This document shows, piece after piece, positions 41,512-51,091 of a stretch of DNA of 64,000 nt. The stretch's first letter is position 1; every line of letters starts with the position of its first letter. Made by a program: the position numbers and the translations under genes. The notes under the pieces were generated by a model. It was not told the origin of the DNA. It saw nothing but the letters and a program-made list of their open reading frames with translations, and searched no databases. The stretch spans positions 372,001 through 436,000 of the forward strand of contig JAPDRN010000010.1 of assembly GCA_030247855.1 (NCBI GenBank), written 5' to 3'. Source of the stretch: Knufia peltigerae (taxonomy: Eukaryota; Ascomycota; Eurotiomycetes; Chaetothyriales; Trichomeriaceae).

Positions 41512-42745
41512 CCTGTGATGGTCTCGGGTCTACGTTCACTCCTATGTGTTTGCAGGTTTCGCGAGGTGTGTACTGCGGAAAGTCTGGTCTCTTTGATTAA
41601 AGGCTCAAGGCGGTGGCCCTGAGCCGGGACAGTGCGTGCTAGCTGAACATGAAGGGTGAGACGATGAAAGGGCGACGAGGTGAGAAGAGGAGCGACGATA
41701 AGCGGTTGACGTGCGGGCCAGGTTGGACAGACAATCGAGTCACACGGTCTGTGGTTGACGCTGGCAAGTGTAGAGTTGGCTGTTGGGCTGGTGCAGTCAG
41801 GCCCAAATAGAATGTGAATGACTTGCGGCGGTTATTCGTTCTGTATCCGTACAGTACATACAATAGGCGTAGTAGGTTGGCCGGGGAGCTGGAGGGAGGC
41901 TAAGCACCGCCTGGGAATAGTGCGATTCGGGAGCACCACTTTACGCGCTCCACGCCAGAAGGAAACGAGGGGCACAACTAATGAGATCGACCGTCGTGTG
42001 CTGTATGGAGTTGGACTTCTGAAGGGTAATTCGTAGGGATAATGATCGGTCACAGACACCTTATGGATAGTCAGGACTTTGTATGAACTGATAATGTTGA
42101 TGGTGCCTGATAGGAAAAGATCGACCAAGACAGGCGCATAGGTGTGGGATAGAGAATACGGAGTTGTAGGTATTGGAGATGATGTCCTTCGTCCTGCGCA
42201 CTGTACTGTGTCTCGACGTGTCTGAGGGTGACTTCTCTGCAACTGTGTTGTCTCAAGGGAAAGAACCGGGGGAGCCTGTGATATCTACAGGTACCTAGTG
42301 AAGCCAGGACAGGCCCTCAACACTTACGGATAGCAGCGAGTCAATAGTGAGACCCTGACGCCCAGTCAACCCCGGTCAGTCAAGTACAGGGATGTTTCTT
42401 GTACGGCAAGACGGCATGATATATTTTGTCACCCATTGAATTAACCTGCGTCGCTCCTTCCTTTCTTGTTTGAACCAAATCAAACCACCTGCAGCATAAC
42501 AATCATTCCATCTCTATATGGCTTAACACAGTTCCTCCGCACAATCTTGCTCTCGCCGGCGAGCAATCAAGGTTGCGTCTGCACCCATCACTGTCGCTGT
42601 CACTGTCATTGTCGCCGGCCGTGCATCTCCTCCCACGCTCTTGCCTACAACCTTCAACGCAGTTGTCTTCCCCGCTTCACAACGTCGTTCCCATCCTACC
42701 ACCTCATCCCATCCTGTACCACCTTTCCAGCAACCTTACACCATC
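41512..42745. other. Divergent promoter region of two F-box genes
   Basis: About 1.2 kb between the ATGs of two F-box genes. A one-mismatch nonamer, TACGGAGTT, is at 42157. The last 200 bases before the + strand ATG are C/T-rich (TCTCGCCGG, CACTGTCGCTGTCACTGTC), probably near the transcription start. No supported coding sequence. Confidence 0.5.
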
Positions 42746-44212
42746 ATGGAGACGCTGCCAGAGCTTGCAGCAATGCAGCAGTGTCCAGACGAGGTACTTC
42801 TGAAAGTCTGCCGTCTTCTGGACTTCAAGAGCCTGGCAAGCTTCCGACTCACTGCCAAACGTCTGGCTGCTATTGGAGCAGAAGCTTTGGTATCCAAAGT
42901 TCGGTTCCATTGTAGTCAAGACTCTCTCCAGCGATTGAATGCTATAGCCAATCATGACGTCTTCTGCAAAAATGTCGAAACGGTTGTCTTTGAAGCAAAC
43001 ATTCTGGCGAATATCGGCTGTATTCACTCCTATTCTGCCCACTACGAATTGGAACACCACAGAGAAGAGAGACCGCAACCACCTCCAAGACATGCCACTG
43101 ATCGGGAGAAAAGATTGTTTGAACGCAACCTTGCCAAGTTCCAGAAAGAGATTGAGAACAAATATGATCGCTATCGACAAGTTCTCAATGACCAGCAGGA
43201 CTTGATCAAAGGCACAACCTACTCCGAAGTACTTGGACCTAGTATTCGACGCTTTCCACGACTCACCAAAATTGCACTGAACACCGTTGGAAGGTGCAAG
43301 CACGTATTATCAGAAAGATTTCTCGAAACCTTTGCTATTGATTGTGCAATGCCAATTGAAGGTGATACCAAGCATACAAAGGAGCAGCTCAAGCATATTC
43401 TCTTCCCCCAAAGTCGACCTTTGACCAATCTTCGCGAACTCGCAGTCCATGTCATGTCTCCAAAATTCTTCAGTGACTACATGCCACGCGACATGATCTG
43501 TGTGGCCTTCAGTAACCTCAAAGTAATTGAGCTGGGTCTTCGTCTTGAGCGGGATGAAGTTGTCACCTGGGGCGACATGCCGGCAGATACCTGTTACGGA
43601 GACCTGCGCAAAGGGATTCTTCGAGATGCCTTGTGTGCAGCTACGGGTCTAGAATCGCTCACGGTCAACTTCGAGGATTACGGTTATCATGGCCCTTGTA
43701 CAGACATGAAGATGATTCTTGGAGAACATTCTTGGCCCAAACTCAACTACCTGGACCTCGATTGCCTGTCGACTACTCAGGATGATCTCCTGGCCATGTT
43801 GAAGCGTCAGCCCGCCATCCATGTCTTCAAGCTCGGTTTTATCACGCTAGAGCGGGGCTCTTGGGTTGATGCAACTCGACGGATGCGTAGAGAGTTGAAG
43901 CTTGCCGCTTTCTCCGCTCAAGGTATCTTGGAGGACTCTGAACAAATGTATCCAATGCACTTTTTCGATTCGGAAGCCTATGTGGATAGCTTCCTGGAGG
44001 TGACTATGTCTGATTCTCTCGACGTCTACGTGACTAGTCGCTACGGTTCGAACGAGCTTGATCATGACGACGACGAGGAGGACGACCTGCATCCGCTCGA
44101 ACATGACGACTTCGGAGACCCAGAAGAACTTCGCATGGACTATGGCCCTTTCTCGGATGAGAGCACTGATCCGCCTGATTCAGACGATTCAGAGATGGAC
44201 TGCAGTGGTTAA
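42746..44212 (+). CDS. F-box protein, 488 residues
   Basis: An intronless protein. The ATG at 42746 (METLPELAAMQQCPDEVLL) is chosen because the F-box starts just after it: CPDEVLLKVCRLLDFKSLAS and FRLTAKRLAAIGAEALVSKV (residues about 12-50). A basic and acidic coiled segment follows (REKRLFERNLAKFQKEIENK, about 130-160), then Leu-rich strands such as LRELAVHVMSP and LKVIELGLRLER that suggest irregular leucine-rich repeats. The C-terminus is acidic (DHDDDEEDDLHPLEHDD). This is the usual plan of the many fungal F-box proteins with unknown substrates. It is divergent from the 871-residue F-box gene and shares its upstream interval, but the two proteins are not close copies. Confidence 0.85.
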   Translation: METLPELAAMQQCPDEVLLKVCRLLDFKSLASFRLTAKRLAAIGAEALVSKVRFHCSQDSLQRLNAIANHDVFCKNVETVVFEANILANIGCIHSYSAHYELEHHREERPQPPPRHATDREKRLFERNLAKFQKEIENKYDRYRQVLNDQQDLIKGTTYSEVLGPSIRRFPRLTKIALNTVGRCKHVLSERFLETFAIDCAMPIEGDTKHTKEQLKHILFPQSRPLTNLRELAVHVMSPKFFSDYMPRDMICVAFSNLKVIELGLRLERDEVVTWGDMPADTCYGDLRKGILRDALCAATGLESLTVNFEDYGYHGPCTDMKMILGEHSWPKLNYLDLDCLSTTQDDLLAMLKRQPAIHVFKLGFITLERGSWVDATRRMRRELKLAAFSAQGILEDSEQMYPMHFFDSEAYVDSFLEVTMSDSLDVYVTSRYGSNELDHDDDEEDDLHPLEHDDFGDPEELRMDYGPFSDESTDPPDSDDSEMDCSG

Positions 44213-44801
44213 TGGTGGTCTCGTGACGCCACCGCCTCCAGCAGCCAACCCATGTAACATATGACCTTACGACTTTTATTCATTTTCTTGTAACATTATG
44301 AAGACTTGCATGTTATGAGAGACGCACGACAGCGGATACCCCATCAATTTCGGTTGTTTTATACTAATGTTTCTCACAAATTGGCGCTCGATTAGGCTTG
44401 TGAGCCTCGATTTATTAGGATGGGTTGAGAAAAGATGGTGCTTTGATGGAGAGGTCAAACAAAAATTATGCTGCTTGTCTGCTGTATGTATGCACACAGA
44501 GCAAAGATGGGACAAGCTATTACTTGGAAGCACCACAGAGATTGTGGTAGAATTCCAGATTGCTGCATCAGACGTTTAGTACGGATAGAAAATGTACCTG
44601 TCTTTGGTATGGTTGGCTTTGCTCACAATACCCTCTATGAATCGGATAAATATCGGAAACGTGCCCCAAAAAGTCGACCTTTTTAATGATTTCACCACTC
44701 GTAAATGGTATGAGCTACATTTTTGATTTATGCAGATGCTCTTATAGAGATACCAGTCGACGACTTGCCGTAGGAGTCTTTCGGAGCTGAACGCACTCAG
44801 C
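44213..44801. other. Intergenic spacer
   Basis: 3' flank of the F-box gene and promoter of the Sdh7 gene. No supported coding sequence. Confidence 0.45.
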
Positions 44802-45248
44802 ATGCGTCCAACCAGTCGACTACTCGCGGCTCCCGCGACGCAGGCGTTTCGTCCGGGCCAAAGAGCTTCCGCACTCGCTCTCCTCCCTCCTATTCCTCTG
44901 TACCGGAGACTGCTACGGATACACCGCAAGAGATTAGGACCAGAAGAACGAATCTTTGGAGACACCTATTTGAAGGCGGAGTTCCGGCGACATCGAGACA
45001 TCGAGAACCCACTCCACATTGTGGGATTCCTCACCGAGTGGCAGAATTACGGGCAGATGCTCGAGGGGGAGGATTGGCAAGAGCAAAGGATCGACCCGGG
45101 CGTGATGGACAAGATGAGCGACCAACAAATAGGTCAGCTGTATGAACTGATGCAGGCCATACAAAAGAGAGGGAGAGACAGCGTGGACGAAGAAGAAGAC
45201 GGTCCTATCCTCGAAGCCATCGCAGATGCCACGTCGAGAGAGAAGTAG
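44802..45248 (+). CDS. SDH7: Succinate dehydrogenase assembly factor 3 (Sdh7/ACN9, LYR family)
   Basis: An intronless protein of 148 residues. The N-terminus (MRPTSRLLAAPATQAFRPGQ) is a mitochondrial presequence. The core is the ACN9/SDHAF3 domain: PLYRRLLRIHRKRLGPEERI with the L-Y-R motif, then GDTYLKAEFRRHRDIENP and IVGFLTEWQNYGQML. Sdh7/SDHAF3 is a matrix chaperone that helps load iron-sulphur clusters into the Sdh2 subunit and protects it from oxidation; loss impairs growth on acetate. The C-terminus is an acidic, variable tail. Length and order of motifs match orthologues. Confidence 0.93.
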   Translation: MRPTSRLLAAPATQAFRPGQRASALALLPPIPLYRRLLRIHRKRLGPEERIFGDTYLKAEFRRHRDIENPLHIVGFLTEWQNYGQMLEGEDWQEQRIDPGVMDKMSDQQIGQLYELMQAIQKRGRDSVDEEEDGPILEAIADATSREK

Positions 45249-45642
45249 TAAACAGCTTCTTTCCCCAATGCAAGGGAGACGTTGCAAGGTCTTCTCTTCA
45301 CAATTGACGTCGTCTATTGATGACTGGTCGAAACTGTGTGTCTGAGTTGGTTTTCCGCCAAAGAAAAACGCAGAGGTGACGAGAAGTTTCAAGGCACGAA
45401 ACCTGCAAGGTGTCACTGAAGCGAGTCTTCACTTTTCTACGTCGACGACAAACGCTCCTTCCAGAAACCAACTACGTTTATACGACCCTCCATAACCTTC
45501 CTTTTTCCTCAATGCAGGTTATCTTTACATCCTCGGACCTTTTCAACCAAAATCGGCATCGACAAGAAAAAAGCTGCTCCGCAGGAGACAATCCAAGAGT
45601 CGCATCTCTTCGTACCAGAATCCCCCGGGGCAAGAAAAAACC
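45249..45642. other. Intergenic spacer
   Basis: 3' flank of the Sdh7 gene and promoter of the small Cys/Gly-rich gene. No supported coding sequence. Confidence 0.45.
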
Positions 45643-46080
45643 ATGTGCACCGTCGAACTTGTCAAATCGCATACTTGCCGCCACAAATGGGTCACCATCG
45701 TCAAGAAATGCAACAGGGGCTCCGCCGGTTTCGACGCCGGGCATCTTCATCACTTTGAGCCGGCCAGACCGGGATTGTTCAGGTCGAGATACATTTCGGC
45801 CGCCGCTCACACGTGCCCCGAATGCGACAAGAAGGCAGATTACGATGCGAGCACGACGAGGATAATAGTGGACAATGTTTATGATCGTGGGACGCTGGGA
45901 AACGGATACACTTTGACAGACGGGTATGGGAACCCTTTGCCTGTATATCACTGGGGTGGTGGTGGCGGTGGTGGTGGCTACGGCGGTGGTCAGGGGTATA
46001 CAACTACTTCCTGTGGCATGACCAGGATGTCGAGGCCATCGCCATCACCGGATTATGGATGCGGATGCAATGTTATGTGA
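45643..46080 (+). CDS. Small Cys/Gly-rich fungal protein with C-terminal CaaX-like box
   Basis: An intronless protein of 145 residues starting MCTVELVKSHTCRHKWVTI. I do not recognise a named family, but the layout (Cys and His near the start, then HTCPECDKKADYDA with a CxxC pair) resembles small uncharacterised proteins of ascomycetes that may bind zinc. A Gly run (HWGGGGGGGGYGGGQGY) follows, and the protein ends GCGCNVM. CNVM fits C-a-a-X, where X = Met favours farnesylation, and the preceding Cys could be palmitoylated as in Ras-type tails. No signal peptide or membrane helix is seen, so lipid anchoring at a membrane would be its only route there (inference). Confidence 0.65.
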   Translation: MCTVELVKSHTCRHKWVTIVKKCNRGSAGFDAGHLHHFEPARPGLFRSRYISAAAHTCPECDKKADYDASTTRIIVDNVYDRGTLGNGYTLTDGYGNPLPVYHWGGGGGGGGYGGGQGYTTTSCGMTRMSRPSPSPDYGCGCNVM

Positions 46081-46951
46081 CGGGCTCAGGTTCGAAAGAT
46101 GAAAGATGACATGAGTCGGTGGTTGGTTTGGGGGCAGCATCCCAAGCTGGGGGATTTTTTCACTTTGCAGCAGAGTACATTCAGCGGTCCTGCTACTAGT
46201 GCTTGCTTAACCATGAATTTTGAAAGCAGAAGAACAATAGTGTACGGCAATACCAAGTACTTGAGATCGATTTGGTCTCTCAACCTACCTAGACGCCGAG
46301 ATGAGTTGTTACCTCTTCTACGGAGCGAAGTACGAGTGATCTCTTTTTACTGCACGCCCTCGGAAAGTCTTCCGCGTTTTTCGCGTTCGCATGTGGTTTT
46401 GAGCGGACATTTCCAAGAATGCGCATCTTTCCAAAAACACATTCCGAGTGGTGGTTGGTTGGTTGGTGGTGGTGGTGAGTGACAAGGAGGTCTGTCGCTA
46501 TCACGCAATCTCTCCACGCGATTGGATCATCATCCCTCCAAACCCCTCGTATTGTATTTGCTTGTGGGGATTGCTTCACACCATGGCGAGTGCTCGTGTA
46601 GTCCCGTACAGCGTCGGAGATCCCCTCGATGGAACGTATGGCAGGGGGGGTTTGTTCCCGAGATTGTTATAAGAGTGACCTGAAGTCGTCCTTCGTAACT
46701 TGCAGGTCAGCTTTTTTGTTAGTTTTTGTTCCAACCGCTCGGTTTGCCAGCCGCATCTTGAGATACCGATACTCCGTACGTACCTTTGATGTACCCTCGA
46801 TCAACAAGAGACGACTCGGCTGCAGCTTGAGATTATATCATTACTCGTATCCTCGGGATCTCACGACTCGTCATATCCATCAAATCTCAAATACTCAACT
46901 AGCTAAATCCGACTTGTAAGGTCCATCTCCCTGGGATCTCTTTTTAACAAG
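46081..46951. other. Intergenic spacer
   Basis: 3' flank of the Cys/Gly-rich gene and promoter of the dioxygenase gene. An exact TACTCCGTA nonamer lies at 46770-46778, 174 bases before the dioxygenase ATG. No supported coding sequence. Confidence 0.45.
46770..46778. repeat. Nonamer TACTCCGTA upstream of the dioxygenase
   Basis: Exact copy, within ATACTCCGTACGTACC. It is the only copy close upstream of an ATG in the window. Confidence 0.7.
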
Positions 46952-48217
46952 ATGGCACCTACGGCCGTCAACTCAACGGCCCTGCCGCCGTCGACTTCGA
47001 CCCCGGTGAAACCCCATCCGCACCAACCTCCTGGGGAAGAAGTCGATCGGTCCATCTTCCCGGACGGCTTCAAGACGTCGGGTCAACACCCACCCCTCTA
47101 CGACAAGCTCTACCCATACTCTTCGTTCCCAAAACACATCGGCGGCGGCCCCACCGTCTGGTCGGCAGAAGAGTACGCCTCTCACCCGGAACGATGGACG
47201 CACGTCTTTTCTGAAGCCGAGATCGCCGAGCTCTCCGCCGCGGCCGACGCGTTTGTGGCGCAGGAGCTGCCTCTGACGGGCATCAATCCTTCCAACTTCC
47301 CCCTCCCCACCATGGCGGCCAGCCTGGCGGCGATGCGCAATGAGATCCTCAACGGCAAGGGGTTCATCCTGTACAAGGGTTTCCCGGTCCACGAATGGGG
47401 CAACCACAAGTCCGCCGTCGCCTACGTCGGCTTGGGCACGTACATCGGGTACCCGGTCTCGCAGAACGGCAGGGGCCACATCCTCGGTCACGTCAAGGAC
47501 CTGGGCGAGGACAGCACGCAGATCGACAAGGTCCGCATCTACCGCACCAACGCGAGGCAGTTCTTCCACGCCGATGACTCGGACGTCGTGGGCCTCCTGT
47601 GCGTCGCCCGTGCCCAGTACGGCGGCGAGAGCGACGTCGCGTGCGTCCACCAGGTCTGGAACATTTTGCAGGCAGAGTACCCCGATGTCGCGGAACTGCT
47701 GACGAAACCCGTGTGGTACTTCGACCGCAAGGGCGAGGTCAGCAAAGGCGAAGAGCCTTATATCCGAGCGGCCGTCATGTATCTCGAACCATCGTCATCG
47801 GACGAACCGACCAACCCGGAGCGTCAACAGCACAGAGTCTATTGTAAATGGGACCCGTACTACGTCCGCAGTCTGTCCAGGTTCAGCGACAAAGGCATCA
47901 TCCCACCTCTGAGCGCCGAACAGGTCCACGCCCTCGAAACCCTCGAGGCCGTGTGCAACCGCGTCAAGTTGCACATGATCCTCGACGTGGGTGACATTCA
48001 GTTCCTGAGCAACAGCCACGTCTTGCACGCCCGTACCGAGTACAGGGACCACCCGCCCGAGAGCGGCATGCCGCGGAGACACCTCATGAGGCTCTGGCTG
48101 AGCACTCCGGCTAGTGAAGGTGGTTGGACGTTGCCGTTCCCTGACAATAACGAAAGGAAGAGGGGTGGCATTCAGGTTGATGACACGCCACCAGTGGCTA
48201 GGTTGGATGCCGATTAA
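46952..48217 (+). CDS. TauD/TfdA-type Fe(II)/2-oxoglutarate dioxygenase (clavaminate-synthase-like)
   Basis: An intronless protein of 421 residues. The iron site is H-x-D at residues 206-208 (RQFFHADDSDVVGLL) with the distal His at about 359 (SNSHVLHARTEY) and the 2-oxoglutarate-binding Arg in RRHLMRLWL (about 376-380). GKGFILYKGFPV and GTYIGYPVSQNGRGH are typical of the fungal branch of the TauD family. These enzymes hydroxylate small substrates such as taurine and other sulphonates, or take part in secondary metabolism; the substrate here cannot be assigned. The codon third positions are strongly G/C, in contrast with the flanking genes. There is no signal peptide, so it is probably cytosolic. 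Confidence 0.88.
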   Translation: MAPTAVNSTALPPSTSTPVKPHPHQPPGEEVDRSIFPDGFKTSGQHPPLYDKLYPYSSFPKHIGGGPTVWSAEEYASHPERWTHVFSEAEIAELSAAADAFVAQELPLTGINPSNFPLPTMAASLAAMRNEILNGKGFILYKGFPVHEWGNHKSAVAYVGLGTYIGYPVSQNGRGHILGHVKDLGEDSTQIDKVRIYRTNARQFFHADDSDVVGLLCVARAQYGGESDVACVHQVWNILQAEYPDVAELLTKPVWYFDRKGEVSKGEEPYIRAAVMYLEPSSSDEPTNPERQQHRVYCKWDPYYVRSLSRFSDKGIIPPLSAEQVHALETLEAVCNRVKLHMILDVGDIQFLSNSHVLHARTEYRDHPPESGMPRRHLMRLWLSTPASEGGWTLPFPDNNERKRGGIQVDDTPPVARLDAD

Positions 48218-48579
48218 GACCTAGGTAGATAGGAAATCTTTTGGCTTGCCAAAATAGTATCAATCGTTCAATCCTTCTTGAGTCGAGATGATATAACAAC
48301 CGAGTTGTTTGATATCGATGTTGATTTTGCTTGAGATCGAATGTGAGGTTCTCTCGTCATTGATCCCTGAAGCGTCACGATATCGGTTGCCCTGCGAAGG
48401 ACACCTGATTTTCTCCTCCTAATGATCATCCTGTTTTCGGCTTTCATAGTCCTAGTAATATCACCCTCAAATATGTATTGCGTAATGCGTAAAACCGTAA
48501 TACCGTGATACCATGAAAGTGTGTGAGGGTGTAAGGGTGTGAAGGCGTGAGAATGTCTGAGTATGGTAGATACCCCTGC
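48218..48579. other. Intergenic, convergent 3' region
   Basis: Lies between the dioxygenase (+) and APC2 (-) stop codons. It contains short GTGTGAGGGTGTAAGGGTGTGAAGGCGTGAG-like direct repeats at about 48520-48550. No coding sequence. Confidence 0.45.
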
Positions 48580-50733
48580 TCAAGAAGAAACAACTTTATA
48601 AGCACCACCGTGCCCAATCTCGAGCACTCCATCTTTCACCATTCCGACCAAAAACTCTTTCAATTCCTCGTTACTAAAGGGGAATCCACCTGGCACCACT
48701 ATTCCCAACATCATGGCTATTCGTGGCAACGGCATGGCACCCTGATTCGTCAGCATACTGACCACGAATTGATGGTAGACCGCCATTTTGGCCTTTCGCT
48801 CTTCCTCCTCGGCCTCCTTTGCTGCCTGTGCCACCGCGGCGGCAGCAGCAGCAGCCGAGGAAGAAGCGGTGTCGTGTCTGCCAGCACCACTGCCGTCATC
48901 TTGCATGGCACTGTCGGTCGCATCGGGGAGTCGGTCGAGTACGACAAAGGTGTCTCTGATAGTCTCTATCAGAACCCGCTTGCTCATCCAGAAAACACAC
49001 GCCATGCGTACGTGGGTAGGGGATATGCTGAGCTCGGCAGCTAGTTCCGCGACGGTTTTGCTCACTGGAGACGCGTCTGCAGCACCTGTGTCCTGGAACG
49101 CGTAGATGACGGTTGCGTGCCAAGGTAGGACTTCCTCTACGACCGTACGGTCCTCGAATTCCAACTCGACTTCGACCTGGCCCACCGCGTTGTTCCATGT
49201 GAGTTTTCTGTTCTGTTTGAGAGCTTCGAACCCGGCTTCGTAACTCTTTTGCTGCTCCTGCACGAACTTAGGCACGGTGAAGCCTTGCTCCGGTATGGAT
49301 GGCCAGAATAAGCGCGACAAAATTTTGGCATGTAATTGGACGCCGTCTCCTTCTCTTCCGTCTGTGGCCGACGGATCATGCATTCCCCGGTCACGACGAA
49401 CCACGGTGTCCACCTTTCTCGAATCCAAGACATCGCGGAGCATGACTTCGCAACCTTGCAGGGCTGCGTCACCGAACCGGAGCTTGAGATGCTCCAGCAC
49501 AGAGATCTCCTGGTTGAAGTCTTCGTTTTTCTTGAGCAGGCGATCTGCGATGTAGTATTGTAGTTCCCGCACGAAAACGTCCTTCGTGTCGAATAGCGTG
49601 ATCAGACTTCCTATCACGTCGTTCTTGGTCTTCGCGTAGTCTGGAGCCGCATCGATCGGGTCAGGCACCCAGTCCATGTTGTTCCAGTCAAAGTCGGTAT
49701 CGTCCGCACCGCTGGATTGATTGTTGGTGTTGTTTAATTCCACAGCAAGCTCGGTGAGCACGTTCGGGTCAGGGGGCGCTGGTTTTCCGTCGTCGCTGCC
49801 TGGATCACTGAGGAGTCCTACGACGATGACCTTGATTGTGTCGTCGCGTTCACGGAGGTAGCGACGCAGTTTTCGTGCAATGCGGTCGAGGAGCACGCCT
49901 CTTGGATCGAGGATGCGGAATGCGCGGATGATGGAGATGTAGATCTGGAGGATTTCAACTGTTGATGCGCCAGGATGTAGAAGGCGCTTTTGTAGGACGT
50001 TTGCAAAATCTTGGGTCAAATATGCTCGTGTTGCAGGGTTAGTAGTGAACGCTCGAAGATCCTCTATCGCTGGTGCAGTTACGTCCCATTCGACGATGAC
50101 GTTGAAGAGTTCATCGACACGAAGAGCGCCTAGGCGGGCCGTCGCCATGTCTTTCCATTTCTTCGTTTTGACAGGTGTAGATAAACTCTGGGAATCGTCT
50201 TCCAGATGATGACACATCTTTTGGGTGATCCGAGCGAGAAGGTGCTCAACCCAAAAATCAAGATGTCTTTCAAGCCATTCGCGGTACACGCCCGCGTAGG
50301 ACCAGGTGATGAATTCTGCAAGGAGGTCTATCAGAACGCTGGCGAGTTGTTTCTTGAGCGTCGATGGTCCCACGATTGATTTCCATTGTTCAAGATACGT
50401 CCATAACGGCGAGCGAGATTCTCTGGCTAATTGAGTAGCATGGTCTTCAGAAGTAGGGTGCCGTATTTGCGCTGGATCCGGACACGTTTCGAAATGGCTG
50501 TGAAATGGACCACCCCGTCCAGAGATCCATCGATCCTGACCATACAAGAAGGTTTCATCTCCTATGCCCAGAAGTGATCGTAGATGGTGTTTAAGGGTTG
50601 ACTTGATGACTGGTAGCTGTTTGCTTGCAGTCGCGGTGAAGCGCTGTTGATGTTTGGGCGGCCGGAATGTAGGATGAGAGAAGACCGAGGCGAATGTCGC
50701 TCTATTAGGAGGCAGTATCTCGGTCTTCGACAT
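48580..50733 (-). CDS. APC2: Anaphase-promoting complex subunit 2 (cullin-like APC2)
   Basis: An intronless protein of 717 residues. The cullin homology region lies in its middle and C-terminal parts: DVFVRELQYYIADRLLKKNE, then HLKLRFGDAALQGCEVMLRD and VLDSRK; LFWPSIPEQGFTVPKFVQEQ; and LTWNNAVGQVEVELEFEDR. The APC2-type winged-helix end follows, including LPRIAMMLGI and NEELKEFLVGMVKDGVLEIG. APC2 carries the RING subunit Apc11 in the APC/C ubiquitin ligase that drives mitotic exit. The N-terminus begins MSKTEILPPNRATFASVF. It is shorter than several fungal APC2 proteins (800-900 residues, from memory), but the shortening is in variable linkers, not in the cullin core. An Ala run (AAAAAAAV) lies in a linker near residue 635. 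Confidence 0.88.
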   Translation of the reverse strand: MSKTEILPPNRATFASVFSHPTFRPPKHQQRFTATASKQLPVIKSTLKHHLRSLLGIGDETFLYGQDRWISGRGGPFHSHFETCPDPAQIRHPTSEDHATQLARESRSPLWTYLEQWKSIVGPSTLKKQLASVLIDLLAEFITWSYAGVYREWLERHLDFWVEHLLARITQKMCHHLEDDSQSLSTPVKTKKWKDMATARLGALRVDELFNVIVEWDVTAPAIEDLRAFTTNPATRAYLTQDFANVLQKRLLHPGASTVEILQIYISIIRAFRILDPRGVLLDRIARKLRRYLRERDDTIKVIVVGLLSDPGSDDGKPAPPDPNVLTELAVELNNTNNQSSGADDTDFDWNNMDWVPDPIDAAPDYAKTKNDVIGSLITLFDTKDVFVRELQYYIADRLLKKNEDFNQEISVLEHLKLRFGDAALQGCEVMLRDVLDSRKVDTVVRRDRGMHDPSATDGREGDGVQLHAKILSRLFWPSIPEQGFTVPKFVQEQQKSYEAGFEALKQNRKLTWNNAVGQVEVELEFEDRTVVEEVLPWHATVIYAFQDTGAADASPVSKTVAELAAELSISPTHVRMACVFWMSKRVLIETIRDTFVVLDRLPDATDSAMQDDGSGAGRHDTASSSAAAAAAAVAQAAKEAEEEERKAKMAVYHQFVVSMLTNQGAMPLPRIAMMLGIVVPGGFPFSNEELKEFLVGMVKDGVLEIGHGGAYKVVSS

Positions 50734-51091
50734 TTCGAGATATGCTTATTGTAGATGATCAATTATCCAGGGCATGGTGTTGTCGCTTTGTTTACTTGGG
50801 TATATAGTGTTCAATTGGTCGCGGTAGAGGAGACGCGAAGAACGTGAAGTCATTGAGATATGTGGTGCCAAGCGATTAGATAACATTAGAGACTATCTGA
50901 TACGAGTACGACTTGTGTCAAATAGTCGGTCCAACCCTCAAGTGACATTTCCTTTCCTTTCCTTTCCGTTCTTTTTTCCTTATTGCAATGGGCCGGATAT
51001 GCATATCAATAGGTTGGCTAAAATGTCAGTGGCTGGAAAAGGAATAACCAATTCTTCGTTGACCATGGTTTCGGTGCAGATATTGAGGGAT
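50734..51091. other. Intergenic spacer
   Basis: APC2 promoter and 3' flank of the broken transcription-factor-like gene. Short CTTTCC repeats at about 50951-50970. No coding sequence. Confidence 0.45.
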
